Assembly: GCF_029227915.1 (NCBI RefSeq)
Contig: NC_079882.1
Span: 12,586,001-12,650,000 of the forward strand
Reading direction: 5' to 3'
DNA length: 64,000 nt
Source: Hydractinia symbiolongicarpus
Lineage: Eukaryota; Cnidaria; Hydrozoa; Anthoathecata; Hydractiniidae
Positions 46,971-59,270 of this stretch are shown here, piece by piece. The translations under genes and the position numbers were made by a program. Numbering within the stretch: position 1 is the stretch's first letter; the number at the start of each line of letters is the position of its first letter. Under the pieces are notes generated by a model that was not told the DNA's origin, did no database searches, and worked only from the letters and a program-made list of their open reading frames with translations.

Positions 46971-49900
46971 CAGTCTTCCTATTATTACATTAGATAGGTA
47001 CCTGAAAATAATTCTAAAATCTTTATACAAAAATAAATACATGCGTAACATTTCCCAACATATCCTCCAATTGTGAAAATGATTACCCATTTAAAAATAA
47101 AAAAGTGCGCATTATTAGTTCTTCTGAAGCTATACCTTAATGGAATAAATTTTGACAAGTTTTAAAATTGCAAAATTTAGTTTTTTAAAAAATTATCCAT
47201 TAAGGTATTTAATCCCAGTAATTGCAAATAAGCAATGCCAAGACATTCTTTGCATAATACGATTATTGCTTAATATTTTTAAAAAAGAAAAAAAAAATTA
47301 AAAGATTTGAAATAATTCTAACGCAAGCATTTTTGATACAGTTAGGAATTTAAAATAATAATGTAATTTCTATGAACACATTTAAGCATTTTTTAAAGAA
47401 CGATGTGTACTTTTTACATGTCCGATAGTTTGCATCTGCATAGCATTTGCGTGTGGTTGGCCACTTTAGCATTCAGGAAAACAAATACATGCAAATCCTT
47501 ATATTTGGCAAAGGACCAAAAATTAGATTTTGTTTTTGCAGATTTTATAGATTATGGCTTTAAATTTTTTCACCTATAAATTTGATTTAAAAATAAACGC
47601 TACAGGTCTATAGTAGACCTGCAGCTTTAATATTTTTAAAGTAATCTTGGCCTGATTTTTTTTTTAAATTTTTAATGCGTGTGTCTGAAAAAAGTTTTAT
47701 TTTCCTAAAATCTTATTTTTTGATTGGGATTTTTTAATTCCTTTTTTAAATAAATATTTATAAAGTTTTAAATGATTCACAGACTGCATTTTAAACATTT
47801 TGAAAGTATCAATTGTGCATGCAAAACAGTATAAATATAATCCAATTTATAGTGAGGTAGAATGTAGCAAGAAATTCAGCCGTATATCACTGTATATAAT
47901 ACTGTGCAAAATAATTCTTTAAAAAACTTAACTGGAAATATTTTGTTATTCTTTCCGGATCCTAATAGTTATAGACTGTTTGCTGCTCTTGAAAAAATCC
48001 ACTAGAAACAAAATCGAATGTGCATGTAACTTCCAGATTTAAACCTAGCATAGAAGCTTGCGGAGGTAGAATGTGCACACATGATCAGATAAAATGACTG
48101 AGTATCCTTTCATTGTGCACTATGCGTGTTGGTGCAACCTCGACCCCAGGGTTTATAAAAAGAGAACCAGCCCAGTTGGGGCTAATCATTGCTTTGGAAA
48201 ATAAGGGGTGCATATGTATTAGCTTTGAAAGAACAACTGTCGTATCACGGTAAACAAGGGCGGCAAGTAGTTGCAACTATATACTAGTAAGACCATAAAA
48301 AAGAAATTAGCGAAGCTCAGTGCGAAAAAAAAATGCCCATGATTTACAACCCTGGATAAAGTCTGTTATCAATCACTTTTGGGTGGTGCCGCGCATCATA
48401 CGAGGGTTATCCAACAATTTTAAAAGAAAAATAGTTCAGTCTTTTACACCTTGTGAGTAATGGACATCACTGGGAAGGAAACACTTATTACAAGAAGAGT
48501 GCCAACGCAGAACTCAGTGAAGATGACAGGCGAATTAAAAATAGCTTCAAGAGGGTTCTACTGCTTTCATAGCACTGGAGAAAGTTGTGCGAAGCAAACT
48601 ATTGGTATGAGATTTGAAGTACCTAGTTGAATTTAAACATACTTTCAGGTTAGAGGTATATCATGCCCTTTATAACAAATACTGCCCCAAACGGCTTTAT
48701 TTTAGCTACAGTGGTATGGTCAGCGTTCTCAGTTAGCAGTGTTAGATCATAATGCTGGCTCAAAGCACGCACAAACGAAAGAGGACAAATTGGGGTTTAA
48801 ACACCAATACTCAAAGGTTTCTGGTGCCTGGGTAGTAAAAAAAATTTCAACAAAAAAAGATCAGAGCTATACAGAAGATTTGGTACAGGAAGTCGAGTAT
48901 TTAGTGTCTTCTCAAGAAGAATGTGCTGTTCCAGATCTTAGCAACGTACCAAAATGCATCGCACCTGTATGACGCCCAGAAAAAGCAGAAACTGTATGCA
49001 ACACAAAAACAAGATTCTTGTTTTGAATTTATTTTTTATTGTGAAACGTTTTTCTTCTTGTTAGTTATACACCTAAATGGTTGTCATCAACACTGGTTTA
49101 TAAAGCCAAATCGTTCTGAAATTGTCCGACTCTGTGATTGCCTCGTTCCTAAATAAAAAATAAAAATCAAATAAATAACCCCCTGACAGATCTCACAATT
49201 CACTTATTCCGAATATGCGCTTGAGTGATGGAACACAATATAAAAAACCCAAATTAGACTGTGGTAACAACACGAGCAGTTTTAAAAAGTTTAGAAAAAT
49301 ATTTAGCAGTGAAAAAACTTTAGAAGAAAAAGAGAGCTGAAGAAAATATATTTTAGAAAAGATATTATTTTTTGCTTAATTAAATTTGGTTTATTTTACC
49401 TTGGAAAATTACTCCAGTGTTGCTGTAACAAAACTTGCCATTTGTTTGCATGCCTTGGCATAACCAACAAATTCAAGAGTTCTTGTTGCTGTTGTTACGC
49501 ATAATAAATAAATATTTATTCCAGGTACGTTTTAAAATATTTTAAACTACGTATGATACTTTGAACAAATAATAAATGTCAGTAAAAATTTATTCTAGTA
49601 CGCTTTTCTATACGCGACCTCAAATTTTGTTTCTGAACACATTTACGTCATTTTTGTTGTTTGATCCCAGACCATCGGTACAAAACGCGCGGCGCAAAAA
49701 AATGACAATTCTTGGTGGTAAAACAGCAGCTAGTGCACAAAGAAAACACAACATTCAGGAACTAAGTTATATATTTTCATGATTTTATGGACTATTTGAA
49801 TGAAATATCAAATAATAATTTTGGATTAACTTCCTCTTTAAAATCAGTTGTTAAAGAACAATTTAATTTATTAAAATAAAAAAAAAAACCCAAATCTCAC

Positions 49901-52900
49901 TGACAGATGTTACTACACTTTCACTGAGACTTGGCTTTTATTTTTACTCTGAGGTTTTGGTTATCAGGGGCATATTGGTCTAAGGGACAGGCAAAATGGT
50001 TTTAGTTTAACTTAAATTGGTTTGAGTTGATTGATTTTTATGAGAAAGTATTAGTGAACGTTTGACAGGAATTCAAAAACAGTTAGAGTTACTGAAAGTT
50101 TGAGTTTTGGGGGTTTGAGATATCCGTAAAAACATTCATTTTCCGAAATTAATCATCTGTTTTACCCAACTCCTTTATAAATTTCATGAATTGAGGAATT
50201 TAAAATGTTTTATAAGAATTAACTTTTGCTTGTGGGTGTGTGTGTTAGCTGGATGATACCCCCTAATAAATTCATTTTAATAAAGGCTCTTAATTTAACT
50301 TACATTTTATTTCAGTATAAATCGGTGGACAATTCTCCTTTGTCAAACTATGTTATGCACCCATTTTGGAATAAACTTGTTAAGGTAAGTTACTTACTCT
50401 CTATGTTGTGGGTATGATATTTTGTATGAACTTCAAGAATTGAGCTTACTTTATTTTTAGATTTTTCCACTCTGGGTTCCTGCAAATCTCTTAACGTTAG
50501 CTGGGTGGCTGCTATCAGTGTTGCAATTTGTGATAGTGTCGTATTATGATTATCATTTTCGCTCATCAAGCAATCCTGGATATGAGACTGTGCCCAATTG
50601 GGTTTGGTTAATTGGTGCATTTTGCATATTTTGGGCCCATCAGCTGGATGGTTGTGATGGAAAACAAGCTAGGAGAACAAATTCTAGGTATGTTAAGGGT
50701 CCCCACGCCTCCTCATAACTCCTCAAATTCAAAAGATCCCCTTAATTCTCCTCCATTGTCCTCATTTTTTTTTAAATTGTGGTTTTCTTTTCAAATCTCC
50801 AAAAAATATTGACATTTGATTATTTTTTATATATGCTATTTTTTGAATTATTTATTTTGGATCACCACAATTTGTGGTTGCTGTGGCCTGCAAACATTAC
50901 TTTCTTTTGTTGTGTTTATATTTGAAGCCAAGTTTCTTAGTTATCTTTTGTAAAAAAATATTGAGATGCCAGTCTGTGTGTTCCTTCATCTTTACAAGTG
51001 CAACCTTTCTCCTCAAATCTCCTCAATTTTGTTAACAAAAGCTCCTCAAAAATCTCCTTAAAAGTCCTCAATCTTCTCAAATTTTGATTTGAAAAAAGAG
51101 TGGGAACCCTGTATGTTGCAAACACAAGCATATAGCTAAGAAACATAAACAAATTAAATGTTGGTATATTAAAATTAATTGAATAATTACTGAATAATTT
51201 TTTTATAGTTCTCCTCTTGGTGAATTATTTGATCATGGACTTGATAGCAGTGCAGTGTGGCTGATGGGTATTGGGATTTTATCCATATACGGTGTTGGCG
51301 AAAAGACTGCATCCCAATGGGAATTGATATTTATTGTAGTGGTTGTGTTATTTGCTTTTTATGTTGCTCATTGGGAAAAATATACAACATCTGTGATGTT
51401 TCTACCATGGGCATATGATGTATCACAACTAGTAAGTTTGTTTCGTTTGTATATACTTGATGGACATTTAAAAACATTTCTTAAATATATACAACTTCTT
51501 TTAGTTCAGAGTGGTGTTTTAGAGACTCAGAAAGCTATAAACAATAATCTTTTATTCCACTTTCTACCTTATTGCCAACTTATTTTCAATTTTCCTCTTA
51601 ATTAGGTATAAAATTCACTTTAGACATTGGATATATGCAAAACAATTGCTATTTGTGGTTACTATTTCACTTTTTTAAATTTCTAATTTCAATAAGAAGT
51701 GCGCATTTGCAATTTTTTATTCCGCATTTTACACAATTCTCAGTGTCCTATTCACAAACTTAAACTTACTTTTTTAGAAAAAAAAATAAAGTATAAATTC
51801 GAAAGGAAGGACAACAGTAAATATTTAATTTGATAATCGATGATAGTGTTTGTACACCAGTAAAAGATTTCAAATAGAACTCTGCCGCGATTCTGTTATT
51901 ACACCATATTATTCTTCCTTATGTAGTGGTTGGCTGGTTCTTATCTCCTTACATATATTTATGGTCCTGAATTATGGAGAATGACGTTTTACGGCGGCAC
52001 ATTGACATTTCCATTAATGTTGAAATCAGTTTTATATTGTAAGTATTGCATAGAGACATTGCGTTTTCGTAGATTTCTCTGCAGATATTGCCAACTGCCT
52101 TCTGTAGATGAGAGCCTTGCAAGGAGCATTACGATTGTGGTAAATTCTGAATTGTTTTTTTTATTAGTATCAGCAATAAATCCAGTGAAATATTCAGTCT
52201 TGTATGTACAATCTTCAGCATTTTAGAATACTGTTAACTTAATTGTTTTAATTTTAGTTTTGGTGACTGTATTTTGTATCCCGATGAGCTTAATAAATCA
52301 AATCAAGTAAGATGTTTTCCGAGTTGTTTCTTAATAAAATACATAAAAATTAACTCAAGTAATTCTGGGTAATCAAGTAATTCTGAGTAATCCAGTAATT
52401 GCGTTGTCAATTGTAATTCGAATCTTTTTTTATTTAGAGCTAGACAAGAGAAGCCAGAAGATTGTGTTAGCATTACTGAAGGCTTTATGCCACTTGTGTC
52501 ACTAGGTTCAGTAACGTTGTTGCATTTAGTATATGGTTATGTGTCTATTGAGAGCATTGTAGATACACAACCACGCTTGTTCTTAATTGCGTATGGAATA
52601 CTTTATGCGAATATTACGGTAAGCAAAATTTTGTAGTGTAACAATTTTTGGATATTGGTAGCTTAGTCGGTAGAGGGCTCGATCCAAGTCCAAGAGCTCA
52701 TGGGTTCGATCTTCACAACACGCCATTGTCTGGTTGGTCAGAAATTTAAAAAGTTTCTGTAGCTCAATTGGATGCTCTAAAATATCTAGAACCGCCTTTG
52801 TGGTCCCTCATAGAAGCAATTGACAGGATGCATGGTTTTTTAAAAAGCATAAAGCTTTAACCATATTTAGGTTCAGGAAGGACAGTTTCTGAAGTATATA

Positions 52901-54132
52901 GCCCAGCCTTCGTGAGACCTTGTGGTGTGTGTTTTTTCTTGTGTTATAAGTATTTTAGTTAGTCACAGACTTTTCTGATTCCTTATACACAATAAGATTG
53001 AATTAACACTACTATAATTTGTATAATTATACCTTTAGTTTTGTTGCTGTTCTTTTAAAGGTAAAAATAGGACAATTTTATCTTGTCCCACAAGGCAACG
53101 TTTTTTTAAGCTTTTAATTTTCTTTCCAATAAGCATAACGTAAGCATACTTTATTCGGAGATATTTTCGCGAGAGAAACTGATTTTGTTTATTTCTAAGT
53201 TTATTTCAATCTCGTTTCCAGCGCCAGTTGTCTCTTTTTTATGGGGAGGGAGAGCCAAGTGAGAGCGAGTCAAGAAATAACTTTTAAAACCAGCAATTTT
53301 TTTTTAAATTTTAGTGGATAAACTTTCGCGAATCGACAATTTAGAAAGTTTGTACTGAATAAACTTTCGCGAATGCCCATTTTTGAAAGTTTCGCGAGAC
53401 AAAGTTTCGCGGAAAGGGCTAAAAAACGTACTAAAGTATTCTGAGCCTGATTGTGTTTTTCGCATAAGCATATCCCATCCTGATTTTGAATTTTCATTAG
53501 CTTATAAAAAAACCCAATATATATTTTTTCCCTCGAAATTTTTTTTTTCAATGCTTAAAATTTCTGACTAATGAAAAGCTAAATGAATTTTTATTTGGCA
53601 TGTTATTACCACGTTGGTCACTCTGCTTTTTAGTGTCGACTGATTATCGCTCAGATGTCAGGAGAACAATGCGAACGTTTCAACATCCTCGCTTATCCGT
53701 TATTTCCAATGATAGCTTTAAGTACATTGGGTGTGGCGAGCGATTACAAGATGTTGGTGTGTTACGTCACGTTTCTGTCTGTTGCACACATTCATTATGG
53801 AATAGCTGTGGTTGGTACTATTTTTTTACAACTGACTATTTCTGTTCTCACACTATTCTTCCTTTTTGCATAACTCGTTTTGTTGCCTTCTTAAATGGGT
53901 TTGGTCGCCTTTTTATCTATGAGTTTACAATGTATGGTCATCACTTTTGTGTTTTTAATTTTAGGTGCGTCAACTAAGTGACCACTTGAACGTTTACAGC
54001 TTTAAAGTTGGAAAGCCTGCTTCATCAAAACCCTCCATGAATGGACATCATAAACATACAAATGGTGTAGTACATAGCAACGGCGCAGTACATGACAACG
54101 CCGTGACAAATGGAAAAGTATCAAAGGATTGA
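45456..54132 (+). CDS. SELENOI: ethanolaminephosphotransferase (EPT1 / selenoprotein I family)
   Basis: Nine exons, 45456-45527, 50316-50384, 50461-50687, 51209-51431, 51927-52038, 52258-52306, 52438-52618, 53634-53810 and 53965-54132, join in phase to 425 residues (human 397). The enzyme moves phosphoethanolamine from CDP-ethanolamine to diacylglycerol in ER/Golgi membranes. The start is LDGFDKYKYKSVDNSPLSNY. The CDP-alcohol phosphotransferase motif is complete: D113-G-x2-A117-R118-x8-G127-x3-D131-x3-D135 (DGKQARR ... GELFDHGLD). It continues AHWEKYTTSVMFLPWAYDVS, typical of the EPT1 branch, and several hydrophobic spans. The C-terminus (VRQLSDHLNVYSF) matches the family, then a His/Asn-rich tail ends at TGA. 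Selenoprotein members have an in-frame TGA codon here; see findings. The exon 8 donor GTTGGT is weak. Confidence 0.95.
45730..46720. repeat. interrupted degenerate tandem repeat
   Basis: Units containing TGCGTTGCAGCTTT and ATTCTTGTTTTTTA occur at about 45764, 45830, 46618 and 46674. A second shared block, ATGCACCCACTCAC, occurs at 45739 and 46284. The SINE lies between the two groups, suggesting that it split a tandem array. Confidence 0.6.
45885..46215 (-). repeat. tRNA-derived SINE, copy 3 (EPT1 intron 1)
   Basis: Same minus-strand order as copy 2: a diverged head near 46170-46210 with its TTATAACCACTAAGCT part duplicated, B-box complement GGACGAACCCC, body blocks GATTAGCCCAAGG and AGCCCACACACT, and an ATTGTATATTTCACATGGCT tail region. 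Confidence 0.75.
46941..46971. repeat. (CAGA)n microsatellite
   Basis: About seven CAGA units with one substitution, in EPT1 intron 1. Confidence 0.9.
48440..48990 (+). pseudogene. transposon-borne coding relic in EPT1 intron 1
   Basis: Plus-strand pieces in changing frames read NGHHWEGNTYYKKSANAELS, then SQLAVLDHN, KLGFKHQYSKVSGAWVVKKI, KKDQSYTEDLVQEV and NVPKCIAPV-stop-RPEKAE. The 'AQLAALDHN ... KxxFSK ... W ... K ... Y ... IAPxxRPxK' series is one I recall from repetitive proteins in invertebrate genomes, usually beside transposons. The first and second halves are out of frame with stops, so the copy is dead. Function of the intact family unknown to me. Confidence 0.45.
50696..51110 (+). 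mobile_element. hAT-like non-autonomous element at the EPT1 intron 3 donor
   Basis: Termini AGGGTCCCCAC and GTGGGAACCCT are near-perfect inverted repeats; flanking 8-mers GTATGTTA (50688-50695) and GTATGTTG (51111-51118) form an 8-bp target duplication, as for hAT elements. 415 bp, AT-rich, no transposase. The left 8-mer is the splice donor itself. A second copy is at 15731-16072. Confidence 0.85.
52650..52740 (+). repeat. tRNA-derived repeat in EPT1 intron 7
   Basis: Near-consensus A box TAGCTTAGTCGG at about 52662 and B box GGTTCGATC at about 52702, but the intervening arms do not fold as a functional tRNA. Probably the head of a SINE different from the 15-kb family. Confidence 0.6.
53155..53420. 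repeat. cluster of TTTCGCGA motifs
   Basis: TTCGCGA or its close variants occur at about 53165, 53326, 53369, 53391 and 53406; two sit in AAACTTTCGCGAAT. In EPT1 intron 7. Confidence 0.6.
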
Positions 54133-54291
54133 TTTAAAATTGAAAAGGTCATAAAATAATTCATAACGAAACTAAAAGATGATGTAGAACCACCTACTTG
54201 CCTGGACGTATACACATGGGTTGTTGTGTTTTTAGCACGCAGAAAATTTTTAGCGACGGAGAGGACAGTGTTCTAAATGATACAGCAATAT

Positions 54292-54297
54292 AATAAA
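54292..54297 (+). terminator. EPT1 polyadenylation signal
   Basis: AATAAA 160 bases after the stop codon; others may be used further on. Confidence 0.45.
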
Positions 54298-55456
54298 TTT
54301 AATGCGCAATTTTGGTTGATTAAGTTTTCAGTTCCAGTTGTTTTACATAAATTTATTATCGATTTAAAAATATTGAATTGTTCTCTGCTTTCAAGCTAGA
54401 TTTATATCCCTTTGGTGTTTTTTTCTTAAACAACTTTTATCGCACATGAGATTTTTCTTTAGTTGTCGAAAAACGATTCTCCTATTTCATAATTAGATTA
54501 TGATCTTGCCTGAAAAAGTGCACTGTTTGTTATTTGTTTGCGCAGGTCAAAAAGGAGGGATATTATACCACTTTTTATTATAATGGAAATACAGCATTGA
54601 TTTTTTCAATTTGATTTTTGTTCGTTTATTTTTGTAAGTGTTACCTGAAGTAAGATGGTCGTGTATTTATAGATAGATAAATTTTTACCTATTTACTACG
54701 AAGGTTTATTTATTTATTGTTTTTCTTACTAAATTGCATTTTTTAAACTTTGCCTTTCTGTTTATGCCATCAAGTCCATATCTATTTCCTTGCTGTATGA
54801 ACTGGTATATTTAAATATTTTTTTAAAAGTAGCGTACGATTTCAGCGACAGTGTAACTCCTTGAAGCGGATGTACTCTGAAGTGGAAGATTACGACGGAC
54901 AGCTTTTATGATGCTCAAGAAATCTGTTATCAATGTCTATCAAATATTTTCTGGTTTACAAAGAAAAAAATTATAAACTGCATATGGTGTCTTTTTCTGT
55001 GTGTTATCTTGAGAATTTTGTGTTGTGATTTGGGGAAAAATTATTGTGAACATACAGCTTGTGTGCGATTAGGAATTTAATCAGTTACAAAATTTGTGCA
55101 ATTTTACCGTTTATTAATTGAATCCAAAATGTTACCTAAAAATATCGAAACGTGATTTGCTCTAGCGTTTGATTTTAACGCACTCCATAAGATGACCCCA
55201 ACTTTGATCCCTTTTTTCCAGTTTCTTTTCGTTTTTTCTATTTTTTTGTTCATACCTGTTTCGAAGCAAGAATCTTTAGCTTGCGTTATTCGTACAATTT
55301 TGGCGAGTATTTATTTTGGCGATGGACCAAATTGGTTTTTTTGCCGAGCATTTAATTTGGCGATGGAAAGATTTCTTTCATTTTTATAATTCATTTTTAA
55401 AGCTTTAGAGGAACTTGCTTTATATTAAAACAAAAAGAAGTCATGTAAAATTTAGC

Positions 55457-55641
55457 CTAGTTTTCTTTGTCGTCTTTATCGCCAATGATTATGTCGTATG
55501 TGTTTCTATTGAAATCATCGTTTTCATCTTCCCATTCTTCGTCGTCTTCATTGACAAAGTGCTCTCTTATTTTCTCTGTTATTGACTGAAAAGTTGATCG
55601 TTCAGTATCATCAATTCTCTTGCTGGTTGGTGAGCTAGCCT
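55457..55641 (-). CDS. possible terminal exon of an unidentified minus-strand gene
   Basis: After a good acceptor (TTTCTGCTTTACAG) the minus strand is open in phase 1 for about 61 codons: SSPTSKRIDDTERSTFQSI, then a strongly acidic stretch (EDDEEWEDENDDF), ending DKDDKEN-stop. Codon composition looks coding. If read as a single exon it could also start at an ATG at 55678. No upstream exon or domain is recognised. Confidence 0.35.
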
Positions 55642-58551
55642 CTGTAAAGCAGAAATTTATACTTTTTACGTCAGTCATGTATTTTGTGAGGTATAAATTA
55701 ATTTAATTTTGTTAGCTAGCTTAGCCGGATAAAAGTAAGAAAATTATTCTTGGCTAGGTAGGTATCATCTTTATGCTTTTTATCAAAATTTTTTAAAAAA
55801 GTTACATGAGAGAATAACAAATGTCGCCTGGAAAAATCATCAATTTGAAAATTTTAAATAACATACTTTTAGTGTAACGCACAAGCGTTTTATTTCATAA
55901 AGAATTTTGGTCTACTTCTTCTATCAAAAAGAATTATGTGGACAAAACATGAACGCACGCACAGTGTTGCTTAAAATACCTGAATTTCAAAAATCGTCGA
56001 CCCTCTGCAAAATGAAGTTGCAAACAGAATTTTATTGTCCTATTTATTCCTTTGAAAAACACTGTCAGCAAATGATTTTTATCTATTTAACATATGGTCG
56101 ATAGTTCTTAGCACCCTCCTTGCCCTCTCTTGCCCTCGGCTGAGAAACGGAATGGAATATATTCTACTAATGGAATTTCACACTAGTCACCTTGGAAAGT
56201 TTTAAGTCCTTTTACAGAAGCCATTTCTCTTTGATGTCTACAAAATGGGCCTGAGAAAAGGCAACCATGACTAAATGTCTACTATGGTAAAGTCAATTGG
56301 ATTTCTCTCAATATTTATAGCAGACGATCCATTTTGTCGATTTTAATTCATAATTGATAAATACGCTTTTTTGTTTCAACTTTTTGTATTTGTTTAAAGA
56401 AATGTCAACCAGTCAGTATATTCAAATTTGAGGATTTAAGAGAAAACTAAAAACAATAGACAATCAAATTTTTCAAATTCAACAAATCACCAAAAATATG
56501 TTTAAAAAATACATGCGTTGTACATCAAGACATTGATTTTTCTCTTTTTAATATAAACTATAGTTGAATAACCTGGGAAGAAATTCAAATGATTAGGCAA
56601 GCAAATAAGTTACAATGTCAAGTCAGAAATTTACCAAAACTGTACCCACTGTTGTATAGAGCTTGAAATGCTGATTATATGATTATATGCTTTTGACAAA
56701 TGGTTTTAGAGATATTGTGGTATAAAGGTTTTTGATCATCCATGTCATCCACCCTTTGGTCTTGAATAAGGAAATTGTTTAAACTTTGGGAAATTTCAGC
56801 TTCTTATAACCCGGATGAAGGGCTAAAAACACTGGCCTCGTCATCCTGTTTGTACTTAGACTGTGTTCTTGTTACTCATTTTATAAATCTTCTCTTTCTT
56901 TTTCAGATAAAAACATCCACCAACAGCATTCCAAAAAATCTGAAGGGACAGATTTTTAGGCACTTAAATACAGAAAAATTTAAATGCTGATAAATTCATT
57001 GCTAAACTAACAAAATATTGAAATACTTGGTTCAATGGTTCTTGGTCATTATATTCGAGTCATCAATTTTACACAACACGATTTGCACCATGAAATTTTT
57101 TTGAATTTGAAAGATACCTAGTTAATGTTTTTTTATAGGATTAGGTGGAATCAGTAGCTTTCAGTTTCTTCGGTTGAATAATAAAGATAGCTATGGTTTA
57201 AAAATACTGGCTAGTTGCCATAATATATAATATTTAAAACTTTTGGAATTTAATAATTTCATTGTTCCTCAGTTTTAAAGGTCCACTTCAGATTTCCTGA
57301 CTTTTCAGATTATCGAATGCCCTGGGTTGCTAATTGCGGAAATCTTCAAGCCGCAGGACTTCTTGTTTACAATGCACTAGTTAAAATATTTCATACAACT
57401 GCTGTTTGCATTTTTATCAAACATTGGAGCTTAAAAACACATTTTAAGTCAGTAGAGATGGCACTTTGCTTTGAAATAAAAAAAACCAATTTAAATTAAT
57501 TATTAAAAATAAGAAAACATTCGAACGATAACGGTTTTCACAATTACAGTTCGGCATTCGAAATGTATTGAAACTCATTGAAACTCGACAGAATATAAAC
57601 ATACGAAACAGTTCAACAGAGTGTTTGATAACGCTACGTAAATACAACAACTAATTATCATTCAACAAATTGAAGCAAGCTTTTGCTTCCATTAACTAAA
57701 TCATTAACGCGTAAACAGAATGCGCATCACAGCAGGGGGGTTGAAATTGTAAATATTTCTCTCTGCTTTGATTTTTCCTTGAGGTGTGACCATAACATAT
57801 TTCTAAATATGCGATTTTTTTACACCAAGGCATATTTTGATTCTTAGTTTTCGTACAAGATAATTTGAAACTAAAATATTATGGGTTTTTTTGTTGCTAA
57901 TGTTTTAAAAATCCTTACAGAGTTTCTGCAAGCATCAGCAAAAACATTCAAATTTTCTCTTTTGATGTATCATTCCGAGAGTGAGTTTTTTATTAACTTA
58001 AATTTGAACGTTTTAAAACATTCAATAAGGAGATAAAAAAAAGTACAATTCATATGCTTGCCTTATTTTTTACTTGTTCGTAAAAAATAATGCTTTTTTA
58101 GGAAAAATTTATTTGGTAAACTTATAATTAGCAAAAAATATTGCTAAATTTTTTTCTCGTTATACTGCAAATTTAATTAACCCCCGGGTCGCCCGCTGTT
58201 TGTTGTATTGTTTCACTGGTTCTTTGATTGTTAGAAATTATTCGCTTGACCGAACATGTAGAAACATTCGATTATTCAGTGATCTCATACCTTGCGAATC
58301 TAACATCGAATTTCGTGCAAGCTTAGCTGAACGAGGTAAACTTTGCAAAGATGCAAAGAATATAAAAAAATGTGAAAGAAATAAAGCACGATACAGAAGT
58401 TTTTATACCAATATTTTTCATTAATTGATGTAGAATTATATGGAGACATTACTTTACACATACATACACAAATACTAGAAGAGAATACTAAAAGGTGAAT
58501 GGTATTACTTTATTATTACGGTTTACTGCAAAAGTTCGCTAGAAAGTTGTT

Positions 58552-58730
58552 TTAAAAGTAAGCACGAAATACACTTCTTGATGTGGTTGCTGGAGGTCCA
58601 GACAGCTCAATGAATTGTTTAAATTCATTGTGTATCAAATTATAAGCTAATTCTACATCCATAATTAACCTATGACGGAGAATATATTTTGGTTTTGGAA
58701 TATCTGCGCGATTGAAGGCTGATGTTACTA
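58552..58730 (-). CDS. possible terminal exon or coding relic
   Basis: Minus strand after ATCGCGCAG is open and protein-like: DIPKPKYILRHRLIMDVELA, then YNLIHNEFKQFIEL and PATTSRSVFRAYF-stop. No start, partner exon or family recognised. A convergent plus-strand frame at 58200-58424 (four cysteines after its hydrophobic start) is equally unassigned; together they may be a decayed transposon. Confidence 0.3.
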
Positions 58731-59037
58731 TTAATGTTAATTCTGTCAAATATTTTTATTCAAGAGTGTTATATATTTCTTTTAGCTTGTTAATGCTTTC
58801 CGAGTATGTTATTACAATTCAAGTATATATTACTTTTCACCTTCATAACATTGCTACATGGCAAAAGAAAAGGTAGATAATCTTTCATAGTCATAATTTT
58901 TTAGTCATAATTTTTTGTTAGTTGGTTTATTGCTATTTCGCACCTTTCTCATAACATTTTGCCACCCTTTGAATATTAAACACGTTTAAAACGATTCTAG
59001 AACATAATCAAAGTATTTCGAATCAATATATATATAT

Positions 59038-59073
59038 GTATAGCGACTCAACAATAATGTTGAGTCGCTATAC
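59038..59073. repeat. 16-bp perfect hairpin
   Basis: GTATAGCGACTCAACA, loop ATAA, exact complement. It follows an (AT)n run. Confidence 0.9.
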
Positions 59074-59270
59074 AACTGACGCAAAAAATTGGTTTTAAAA
59101 TGGCCTTCAAAGCTTTGTCTTTTAGACCTTTCCTTTCAAAAAGGCAAAATTATGCTTAATTTATATGTATTTCTCAGCCTTGATATGCTTATAAAGGTTA
59201 CACACACGAAAAAGTTTGTATACTAAGTGTTACAACCCACACATGTGTTAAACATTATTTTTTACTTCAG

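Larger units (their letters stand above)
54300..59270. other. mostly empty interval before the ShKT gene
   Basis: AT-rich. Holds two coding-like segments (55457-55641 minus; 58552-58730 minus), described separately, and a palindrome at 59038. The first exons of the ShKT-domain gene, including any signal peptide, were not located here with confidence. Confidence 0.5.

Noticed and set aside
54500-54570. SECIS-like fold beginning ATGATCTTGCCTG
   Set aside because: Helix is short and bulged, apical loop about 30 bases, and the second-strand GA is not in place.
55192-55389. Signal-peptide-like frame MTPTLIPFFQFLFVFSIFLF
   Set aside because: No donor site in a suitable phase before it runs into repeated TTTGGCGA text; cannot be linked to the ShKT gene.
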